From the NCBI RefSeq assembly GCF_032854445.1, contig NC_088304.1, positions 9,189,704 to 9,249,703 of the forward strand: a stretch of 60,000 nucleotides of DNA, in the 5' to 3' direction. The notes under the pieces were generated by a model that made no database searches, was not told the origin of the DNA, and saw only the letters and a list, made by a program, of their open reading frames with translations. Positions 12,101 to 24,100 of the stretch are shown here, piece by piece. The DNA is from Liolophura sinensis (taxonomy: Eukaryota; Mollusca; Polyplacophora; Chitonida; Chitonidae). Positions within the stretch are counted from its first letter, which is position 1. Each line of letters opens with the position of its first letter. The position numbers and the translations under genes were made by a program.

Positions 12101-15100
12101 TTACTTGTACAGGCATGAGAATTGTCCGTCTTCTTGTTTTTAATTTTTTTGGCTGAAAAGATCATCACTGAGATTCATGCAAATCCAAGACGAAAATTTG
12201 GGGAGGGAGGGGTTTGCTCAGTTTGGCAAGAATGGCCATCAAGTAATAATTGATATGACATACGTGTATTTACTCGTGTTTTACTCATTTTAATCGGCCT
12301 CCTTCACTTTAATCGGTCTCCGTGTCGAAAATCCTGTAGAGCCATAAACAAATAATGTTGTTGCCGCTATCGGCAGCTCCTTGTTCTCCTAATGACAGAT
12401 GCAAGACTGCGCGATGCACAAGTGTGTACTCTTGTGATCCACATAGTAAAGGATGCAGGCCACTCCAAGATAGGACTTAAAATGCATCATTGGCAAACAC
12501 CAATGTTTCAACCTTCATCCCGATTATGTGCAGTCTTCATCCAGATTATGTGCGGGCCAACAGCTGTGTGTTGAGAGGTTATGCAGTACAGCTCAGGCTA
12601 AAAGTCAGTTGTTTACCGCTCGTATCGCGCTACCAGATCCTGATTAACGCTCTACTGATGCATGGCAAACCCTCTACTGAGCTTTGTCAGAGACCTGCTG
12701 AGGTGCGCAGGATAATCGTCAGAAGGTGTCAATATAGAGCTGTACTGTATACGTGTACATTTATCCTAATAGGGAATTAAATCCTTTCTCGGAGTGGTCT
12801 GCATACTTTACCTTGTAAAGTTAATCAGTGGATCTAATGAATTCTTGTGACCCACGTGTACATGCCTATGTAAACAAAAGCATTTCATTTTTCGGCAGTT
12901 GTAAAATGACTCACGGGAGTTTCCGGTTACCATGTTTCCGGTGATAATTAAATGTAATTCTGTACTGAACAGGTGGTTGATGTTTTTGGATTTTGTTTTT
13001 GTGAAAAGTATTGTTTCTCTAACTAAGACGTGCTGGTGGTGTGGAATTACACCATTTTACTATTTTACCACAACACAATGTTCCCTTGGTGGAGGGAAGT
13101 TTTACACAGTTGTCCCCCTTTAGTGGGTTAACTTTTATTGATATGCTAGATATCGATATTTGGAAAACAGTATCATACATGTAATGATGAGACTGATCTA
13201 GGGGGTGCCATTTTTACATTGTTTTGGTATAATTTTAAACCAGTTTGAAATATTTCTAGCATCACAAACAGCTCACATTTTCTCACATTCTTCTTCAGTA
13301 AAACAGACGCCCTCTAACACCCACCCCACCCCTACCAACCCCACGAGACCCTCTCTCACGCACACACAAACCTAACTAGCTCAGGTCAGGAGCAAGCACC
13401 AACCTTATTCAGACCTTTTTTTCTTGGCAGTCATTACCATGATTGCTTGGTTCTGTTAGAACATGTAGAACTCTGAAACACCGAGAGTGAGTGTACTCTC
13501 TCAAGACTGAAGTCGACTATTATAGCCAAAGGAAAAAGCAATTGTGCTTCAGTCTTTCAATCTTTATAGCTACAACAATGCTATAATGTTAAAGTATCTC
13601 ACTTTTCCATTTGCCAGAATTAGAAACGATAAAGAAATTCCCTACCAACATTTTCATATGCCCTCGCCATTAGGGAGAGCGTATTACATGTATGTTATAG
13701 TGATTTTGTCTGTATGATTTATTTATTTATTTTATTAGTGTTTTACTCTGTACTCAAGTGTATTTCACTTATACCATGGCGGCCAGCATTATGGTGGGAG
13801 GAAACCGGTCAGGGCCCGGAGAAACCCACAACCATTCGCAGGTTGCTGTTGTCCGTATTTGTGCCCGGGCTATATCTCAAGTCGTTTTCCATGGAGAGTT
13901 CTACTTTTTGGTGGATACATAGACACACAGATGATAATGTGTCGCGACTCGCATTTTCTCAGGAACAGCGAATATGTGCAGCTAAGTCATGAACGATATT
14001 TTAGGTCATTTTTAGTGTACGCCCAAAAAATAGATTTTTCTGGATGTCCTGGGCCCACTTTAGTAAAGCGACATTTTTTTATCATGCGATATTTTTTACA
14101 TTACTATTACCATAATATTGTCTTATTTGTGCAATTATTATACGTGTACATCTTTATGAAACTGGGCCCTGATCTATATAAGTTTACAATATCGGTATTT
14201 CAGGAGAGTCCATACCGTGTGCGAGGATGTATCCTCACTGTGATTGAGAGGATGGATGAAGAGTTCATAAAGATGTTACAGGCCTGTGATGCCCACAGCA
14301 CAGAGTATGTCGAGAGGTAAGACATTCTACACAAAGATGTTACAGGCATGTGATGCCCACAGCACATAGTATGTGGAGAGGTAAGGCATTCTACACAAAG
14401 ATGTTACAGGCCTGTGATGCCCACAGCACAGAGTATGTGGAGAGGTAAGGCATTCTACACAAAGATGTTACAGGCCTGTGATGCCCACAGGACGGAGTAT
14501 GTAGAGAGATAAGGCACATGTAGCATTCTACACGAAGATGTTACAGGCCTGTGATGCCCACAGCACAGAGTATGTGGAGAGGTAAGGCATTCTACACAAA
14601 GATGTTGCAGGCCTGTGATGCCCACAGCACAGAGTATGTGGAGAGGTAAGGCATTCTACACAAAGATGTTACAGGTCTGTGATGCCCACAGGACGGAGTA
14701 TGTGGAGAGATAAGGCACAAGTAGCATTCTACACGAAGATGTTACAGGCCTGTGATGCCCACAGCACAGAGTATGTCGAGAGGTAAGGTATCATACACAG
14801 AGATGTTGCAGGCCTGTAATGTGCCCACAGCACGGAGTATTTCTTTTATTTATTTATTTGATTGGTGTTTTAAGAATATTTCACTTATACGACGGTGGCC
14901 AGTATTGTGGTGAGAGGAAACCGGGCAGAGCCCGGGGGAAACCCACAATCATCCGCAGGTTGCTGGCAGACCTTCCCACGTATGACTGGGGAGGAAGCCA
15001 GCATGAGCTGGACTTGAACTCACAGCGACTGCATTGGTGAGAGATTCCTGGGTCATTACGCTGCACTAGAACGCTAACCAACTGAGCCACGGAGGCCCCC

Positions 15101-18100
15101 TGAGTATGTGGACAAGTAAGGCATTCTACACAAAGATGTTGCAGGAATGTGATGCCCTCAGTACGGAGTATGTCGAGAAGTAAGGCATTCTACACAAAGA
15201 TGTTGCAGGCATGTGATGCCCACAGCACGGAGTATGTGGAGAGATAAGGCACAGGTAGCATTCTACACAAAGATGCTGTAGGCCTGTGATGCCCACAGTA
15301 CAGAGTATGTGGAGAGATAAGGCACAAGTAACATCCTACACAAAGATGTTGCAGGCCTGTGATGCCTGCAGAGCCTGCGGAAAACCCACACCATTTGCAG
15401 GTTGCTCGCAGACCTTCCCACTTTTTTGGAAATGACATAAAAACAAGCTTTTTCTTAAAATGCAAGTCAGTCAGTCAGTGTTTATTTCCACAGACTTAAG
15501 GATGAACAGAAGGTGTGCACACTGATTAAAACCCTACAGACATACCTGGAGAATCGAACCACTGTCACCACAGAGGAACTATGTCGAGTTTACCTGCGAA
15601 GACTTGAGCACACCTACTACAAGGTTAGTGAACAACCCTCTGGTATGATTTATTCAAGTCGGCTTTATGCTGGGAAAGTCTGCCAGCAGCTTGTTGATGG
15701 CCATGGGCTACCCCAAGGCTGGTTGCTGCCCACCATAATGTTGGGCGTCGTTACAAAAGTCAAATATTCTTAATTACAGCATAAAACACCAATCAAACAA
15801 ATAAATTCAGCTACCATTTTCATATCTTTTTACCAGATCTTTTTGTGATCATGGGAGTATGCTTTGGTCATGTACTTTCAGACTGAATTTCTGAAGTTTT
15901 CTTGAAATGCAATTATGTTCCAAATCCAAATTTTAGTGACCCTTCAGTACAGTGTGGTGTTTTATTTCGATTTTAATTATCGATAGTGACTGTTTCATAT
16001 AAAAAACGTTCATTAATTTAAAGGCAAAGAACACACTAGCATGAAGTACATCAGATGAAAGACCATTCAATATGGTCCCGGAAAATAGTTTGATTTATAT
16101 TTTTAGATCTTAGTAAATTGTATTTAAAACTTTGGATTCTACTATGGCCTTTTCTGACCATGTTGGGACCAGTTCAGGTTTTTGCCACTTGACACACGTA
16201 GATTGCAATATTTCATCATTCAAAGCGTATCTTCATGTAGAGCTATGAATGCATTCAACAAATGGATCTTGATACGAACTGTTTCAATCCAAAAATATTG
16301 CTGTGACGTGACTGATACCATCACTGGGTCCCAACAGGCCACCATAAAATCCTATGTTTTAAGTGCATTTTAGTCAGGTAGAAAAATTCTACAGAAAGTA
16401 TTTTCCTGTACACTTTTTAATGTTCTTTCATCTGATAAATACTTCATTCTAGTGTTTTCTTTGGAAATTTTAAACTGTAAGTCAGGAAATCACTCAGAAA
16501 AAAAAAACAAATAGCTTCATCTTATTCAAAATACTTTTTTTCACTTTTAACTTGATACATGAGAAAAACAATTACTCCATTAAACCATTCTCAGATGAAG
16601 AAACTTTCTTTCACTTTCAGTTTGATCACGAGGCCTTCCAGCTGTCTCAAACTGGACAAAAAGTGAGTTTTGAGGGAGATTTTTTTTTCTTTTTTTGTGT
16701 TACCCTAATTCCTCAGTCTTTTCGCATTTGCAAGATCAGCTTTCAGTGCAATTTATGCGCTTTTTATTTGATTTTGGAGACAAAACTACACTGTTTGGAT
16801 TGGCCAGTTTTTCACAAAAAAGTATAATTTTGTCAATCTACATAGAGTAATGCCTTTAGAATATGCTTGAATAAACACCTTGCAAGTTAAGCATGGGAAA
16901 AGATTGAAGAATTACAGTAATTTTCTGTGTTCACTCTACAAGGGGCTTTGGGGCAATAAATGTCTCTTAAAAATACAATGAGCTTTATCTGTATGTCACA
17001 TGTTGAAAATTTTTTTTTCTCCACTCTACCATCATCCACTAAAGAAAAATTCTTCAGTATGATTTGAATCACTAATCAAATAAATCAAATGTCTTCCAAG
17101 TCAATATTTTCATATGTGAGGGCCCATAATTTGACCGTGTCTGTATTGTAGACCAATAAGGTGGGGTAGTAGTCATAACCCTTGTTTTTGATTTGGGGGG
17201 GGGGTGAATACGCTTGCCTGGTTACAAAATTTTGTGACAAATTTCAATGTCACTAAATTGTTTGGTGTATAAGCCAAAAAACATCATGAATGCCTGTTGT
17301 GAGATTTAATTGCCAAACGAAGATGAGCAGAGGTAAAAAAACATCATGTAAAGGAATAAAAACAATCTTTCATTCAGTGATTAAATGTTTGTTTTGAATC
17401 GATTATCTGTAATCCCCATTTTTATACTAAATCTGAAGACTTGCTAGTTTTTTCCAGACATTTGTGGAATACTTTTTGAAGATACTACACGTTTGCCTTG
17501 CATAACTCAAATTGATACCTTGCGGTAAATATCAGAATCATACCTGTTCTATTTATAGGGTTAAAATGATTCTGAACTGATTATACATTTTATGACATTT
17601 ATTACTGGTTTGGAAGTGTAACATTTTATGACATTTATTACTGGTTTGGAAGTGTAACATTTTATGACATTTATTACTGGTTTGGAAGTGTAACATTTTA
17701 TGACATTTATTACTGGTTTGGAAGTGTAACATTTACACTCACGAGGCTGATGTTTTATGAAATGTGATTATTTTGGGCTATTCTAAAATAATAGCAAAAT
17801 TGTGTTTGGATTTGACCTGATTAATTTTATGCGAAACATATGGAAAAAAAGTGAAAAATGCACACAATACGTCCATATGCACATCCATTCACTGAATCAA
17901 AGACCCATGTATAAACCAGGTTTCTGACCCTGGAGAAAGCTTATGTTTGATTTTGATTTTGTCTTAATCTCCATCGTAGCCCACTGGAGAAACCTCGCTG
18001 GACCTCGTGGACAAGTTGTGCAAGTACATCTACGCTAAAGACGGGACGGATCGGCTGAGAACGCGCGCGATCTTGTGTCACATCTACCATCATGCTCTGC

Positions 18101-21100
18101 ATGACCGCTGGTTCCAGGCCAGGGACCTCATGCTCATGTCACACCTTCAGGACAATATACAGCACTCCGACATCCCGCTCCAGGTAATGGTGCTTTAGGT
18201 TTATTGATTTATTCAGATATTTGTTTGATTGGGGTTTTACACCATAAAGGAATATTTCACTTGTACGGTAGCGGACAGCATTATAGCGAGAAGAAACCGG
18301 ACAGACCCCAGGCGAAACCCAGGGCCATTCGCAGGCTGTTAGCAGATCATTACGCGTACAACCAAAGAGGATACCAGCAGGAGCTGGAATGGTGGACGGG
18401 AAATGGGATAACAAAGTTGATGGATTGATTGATGTTGCTCAAGAATTCTTCACTTACGACAATGATCATGGGTATGAGTTTAGGGAAACAGATTGCCCGG
18501 AAGAAACCTCTGGATTTTAGGCCGCAGTGGAAACTGCAAGAGCGCGATTTGAACACGCGACCTTATTGACGAAGGGCCTGGTAGTTGCAGAGACCCAGCT
18601 CGTGATTTACATGAAGAAGAGGGACCCCTAACTAAGTTGACCAAGGAGACTATTTCCTGTGTAAAGGTGGAGAAAATATAAAAATGACATAAAGTTCAGA
18701 TGAAAGAATTCGAAAAGTTATTCCTAAATGTGGTGTTCAATATTTTCTCCAAGTTTTCCTTAAGGAGAAAAAGACACTTGAAAATAATGTTTGTATGGTG
18801 GGTATTTGGGACCACCTTTTGATATTTATAGTCTTTGTTTAATAATGTCATAAATGAGGATGTAACACAAGTTTTTGCGCTAGAATTTGTTCTTTTCAGC
18901 TAACAAACAAATTAAACCTCAATTTGGATCATATTTATATTTTTAATATATTCATAAATATTATCACAGTTTAGGTTAAGTGGATATGTTTCGATATAAA
19001 CAACAAATTTACATTCAAATAAATTTATTAGACAAGTATCACATCCTTATTTAGAACATTATTGTGCAACAACGATAAATAACAAAAGTTGGCCACAAAC
19101 ACCCATCATACAAAAATATTTTCAAATACCCTTTTCTCTTGAAAAAAAAAAAAATCCAAAAAAATATTAAAAATCATATTTGCAAATAAGGTTTGATGCT
19201 CTTTCATCTGATTTTGGCATCATTTTTATTTTTTTTTCTCCTTTATATAAGTCGATGCTAAGCTGTGTAAAACCAGACCATTCTCTGCAGTTATGGTGAA
19301 GTTGTTGTCAACTTCATCTTCGCTTTACAAGCTCTATTACACAAACTAAACAAAAAGAGTACACCGTTTGGATCAACGTCTTTGAGGTGAATCATGTTGC
19401 TCATTTTTCCTGAGTGTTTTTACCAAAGACTTGAACAAAAATTCATGATCATCTGTAGTGAGATATCTAACGTAGTCGTTGTTGAACCATTATCGACCCT
19501 CATACATGTTTGCTTAGTGATTTGGGAGCCATTTATCATGAATCTGTAGTGCATTGTAATGATCCAGGAGCCTATCACCAATAGCGTCGCTGTGAGTTCA
19601 AGTCCAGCTCATGCTGGCTTCCTTGCTGGCGGTTCGTGGTCAGGCCTCCAGCAACCTGCGAATGGTTATGGGTTTCCCCCTGGCTCTGCCCAGTTTCCTC
19701 CCACTATAATGTTGGCCGCCGTTTTTTTAAGTGAAATATTCTTGAGTACGGCGTAAAACACTAGTCAGATAAATAAATAAATCATGAGTCTGATGCGGCA
19801 GTTTTTTCAGTTGATGAAGCATCATGACACATAATGCTAAGTAAAAAAAAAAAAAAAAGTTCTTACCCAAAATTATTTGTTGTTGGTGACCAGATCTTGT
19901 ACAACCGTACGATGGTTCAGCTGGGATTGTGTGCCTTCCGTCAGGGGACTATTAGGGATGCGCACAACTGCCTGGTAGACATCCAGAGTGGTGGGCGGGC
20001 CAAGGAATTGCTGGCTCAGGTATTTTAAATTTTATCAATTGTAAATCCTATCCATTAAAAAGTTTTATTAGGTTTACATTTTTTTAAATTTAAATTTATG
20101 TGTGATTTTAAACTTTTAAATTTTAATTTTACTGTAAACATTAAGCAACAAATGACTCAAATCTCACCAAACTGTCCAGTGCAAATATTTTCTTTTTAAA
20201 GTTTTTTCTCCAAAAAAAAAAAAGAGGTCATCTACAGCTCATAGGTCATACTGAAAACCAATGTACCAATTTACTGTTTATAAGTTGTCATTTTTCAAGT
20301 TTTCACAGAATATGGGAAGTTGCAAGATGTAAGATAAACTGTCTTGAGTTTGAGACAAAAATGTACATCACCCCATTTTGTGTTCATTTATGGTGAGCCA
20401 GAAATGAAATAAAATTGAAAATATGCGTTTCATTTTGCCCTCATCTTAATGTTTTTAGGACTTTTCTGTGTTTCAAGGCTTTCTGATCATGTAAATATGT
20501 CTTCAGCAGGAAAAATTGCTGGAACAGTCCACATTTCCCACAAATTAGATGATTTTTCTGTTGTTTTTTTTCTAATTTCATACTCTCATGTGACGACCTA
20601 TGAAAAAGAAAATGATTCTGCCTGAAAACAACAATTATAATTGGTGCGGCCTTACTTAAAAAAAATAAGGACCACTCTCTGTGATCACCGTTAGTTTATG
20701 TTCTAGGGGTTACTGCAACAAAAACATTAATTAGCCTTGCTTTAAAGAAAAAGAAAAGAAAAACAGATCAGGAAACTCTTCCACAACTTCTGTGATCGCC
20801 ATTGGTGTCTCTTGTAGGGGTTACTGCTACAAAGACAGCAGGACCGCACCCAGGAGCAGGAGAAGATTGAGAAACGTCGTCAAATGCCGTATCACATGCA
20901 CATCAACCTGGAGCTGTTAGAGTGTGTGTACCTGGTGTCTGCCATGCTGATGGAGATCCCCTACATGGCAGGTGGGTGCAGTAGGGATCGCCCTATATGG
21001 AAGTGAAGGAATCTTAATTTCTGATCCCAGGGAGTGGGTTAAGGCCATACTAAAACATTCTCCTTAAAGAGCATGGGCCACTCTCTACATTCGGTTAACA

Positions 21101-24100
21101 TCACTGCCACCACTAGCAAAATTTGTACAGAAATTGGGGGTCACAGAGCGTAGACAGTCTTATCTGTCTTAATCTTTGTTTCTGTTATTTATTTGATTGG
21201 TGTTTTACGCAGTATTCAAGAGTATTTCATTTATACGACTGCGGCCAGCAGTTTGGTGGAAGGAAACCAGACAGAGCCAGGGAAAAACCGTCCGTGGGTC
21301 GCTGGCAGGAAGCCAGCATGAGCTGGACTTGTGGTCATTGCACCACGCCGGAACGCCAACCATGGAGGACCCCCCACCCCACCCCCATCATGCATTGTCT
21401 GTATCTAAAGTATACACAGCATGATTCTAACCAACACCTGAAGCGATTTTATTGATGACTGCAGAGTAAGTTGTTCATACAAAGACACAAGTGGTGAGGC
21501 TAATCCTATACAAGCCTATTTGCCATATGAGGCTGAATTTTGAAGCCAGGAAACTCACTGGAATCATCAATGTCTGTCTCTGTTTCAGCGCATGAGTTTG
21601 ACGCCCGTCGGCGTATGATCAGTAAGAACTTCCACCATGTGATGCGCATGAGTGAGCGCCAGACTCTTACCGGCCCCCCAGAGAACATGAGGGAGCATGT
21701 GGTCGCAGCGTCCAAGGCCATGAAGACTGGCAACTGGAAACAGTGCAAAAATTTCATCATCAATGAGAAAATGAATGGAAAGGTATGGAGAATTGAAGTT
21801 CCTTAGCCCCCCTCAAAACTTAGATTATACATGCATGTGTACAACTGGAGTTTAGCCATGATCATCATAGGTTAGGTACATGTAGTATTAAATATCCCCG
21901 CGAGGTATTTAGGGAAAATGCCATATACATGAACAGTTGAAATACATATGAAACCCTGACTAAGGTAAATTAACAATTCACCAGGTGGCATGTGTGTCAA
22001 TGATCGCTCTGTTGTCTCGTGTGCCAGCAGTCGCTCTGTTGTCTCGTGTGCCAACGATCGCTCTGTTGTCTCGTGGGCCAGCGATCGCTCTGTTGTCTCG
22101 TGTGCCAACAATCGCTCTTTTGTCTTGTGTGCCAACGATGGCTCTTTTCCTTGTGTGCCAGCGATTGCTCTTTTCCTTGTGTGCCGGCGATTGCTCTGTT
22201 GTCTCGTGCCAACAATCGCCCTGTTGTCTTGTGTGCCAAATATGGATTTACTCTCTATGGAGTGTTACTCGCAGGTCTTTCATGTTAATATCAGGGATGA
22301 GAAATTTCAGCTGTGTGTCAACCCTGACACTGTGTATTACTTTGTTTTCAGGTGTGGAATGTGTTTGTCAGCCCTGACGCTGTGTATTACTTTGTTCTCA
22401 GGTCTGGGATCTGTTTGTCAACCCTCACAGTGTGCCTTACTTTGTTGTCAGGTCTGGGATCTATTTGTCTGTGCCTTACTTTGTTGTCAGGTCTGGGATC
22501 TGTTTGTCAACTCTCACACTGTGTTTTGCTTTGTTGTCAGGTCTGGGATCTCTTTGTCAACCCTGACACTGTGTATTACTTTGTTGTCAGGTCTGGGATC
22601 TCTTTTGTCAATTGTCACACTGTGTTTTGCTTTGTTGTCAGGTCTGGGATCTCTTTGTCAACCCTCACACTGTGCCTTACTTTGTTGTCAGGCCTGGGAT
22701 CTGTTTGTCAACTCTCACACTGTGCCTTACTTTGTTGTCAGGTCTGGGATCTCTTTGTCAACTCTCACACTGTGTTTTGCTTTGTTGTCAGGTCTGGGAT
22801 CTGTTTGTCAACCCTGATACCGTACGTAACATGATCACATCAAAGATCCAGGAGGAAAGTTTGAGAACGTACCTGTTCACCTACAGCTCCGTCTACGACT
22901 CCCTCTCTCTCAACACCCTCGCTGACATGTTCGAGCTTGACTGGGCTGTCGTTCACTCCATCATCAGCAAAATGATCATCAACGAGGAACTTATGGTAGG
23001 TCAAAGGTCATCACAATATTGAGCAGGAAAAGATGTTTGATACTACATTGAACTGCTCATTCTGCAACTGTGTTGAACTGTTCAGCGTTCTGCTGTGTTG
23101 GACTTTTCAGCCTTCAGCTGTGTTGAGCTGTTCAGCCTCCAACTGTGCTGAACTGTTCAGCCTCCAGTTATGTTGGACTGTTCAACCTTTAACTGTGCTG
23201 AACTGTTCAGCCTTAAACTGTAATGGACTGTTCCATCACATTCCGCTGTGATGGACTGTTCAGCCTTCAGCTGTGATGGACTGTTCAGCCTTCAGCTGTG
23301 ATGGACTGTTCAACCTCCAGCTGTGATGAACTGTTCAACCTCCAGCTATGATGGACTGTTCAGCCTTCAGCTGTGATGGACTGTTCAGCCTTCAGCTGTG
23401 ATGGACTGTTCAACCTCCAGCTGTGGTGAACTGTTCAACCTCCAGCTGTGATGGACTGTTCAGCCTTCAGCTGTGATGGACTGTTCAACCTCCAGCTGTG
23501 ATGAACTGTTCAACCTCCAGCTGTGATGAACTGTTCAACCCCCCAGCTGTGATGAACTGTTCAACCTCCGGCTGTGATGAACTGTTCAACCTCCAGCTGT
23601 GCTGAACTGTTCAGCTTGCATATGTTCAATAAATTTTGTGAAGCTTTTTACGCGCTCATTTTTTTTCAAGAACTATCTTACATAACTGATAATTCCCTGC
23701 TTATATGTAGGTGTAGAAATTTTAATGTCTGGAACAGCCTTTGTGCAATGGAGGTGGGGAGACACTTTTCATGTGTGTTTTGAAATGTTTCACTCTGGCC
23801 TGTCGTGCTTAAATTATAGACACATGGAAATAAACCGATTGAAAATAAACAATTTACTGCATTACCAGATTCCTTAAAATCAGCCAATTTCTGTAGATAT
23901 ACTTCATGAGTGTGTTGTCCACAAATTGTTTTACCATCGTCTTATGGTTGGATTGCGTTTTTGTTTTGTAGGCCTCTCTGGACGAGCCGACTGAGACCGT
24001 GGTGTTACACCGCACAGAACCCAGTCGTCTGCAGTCCCTGGCCCTCCAGCTCTCGGACAAGGTTGGCTCACTGGTGGATAACAATGAGAAGATCATGGAG

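Noticed and set aside
22311-22791. Regular direct repeats as a CRISPR array
   Set aside because: Units are contiguous with no unique spacers, and the genome is eukaryotic.
21985-22834. Cys/Leu/Val-rich frames up to 275 codons
   Set aside because: They cross the 27-bp and 50-bp arrays and shift relative to exon 13; only the exon 13 frame is supported.
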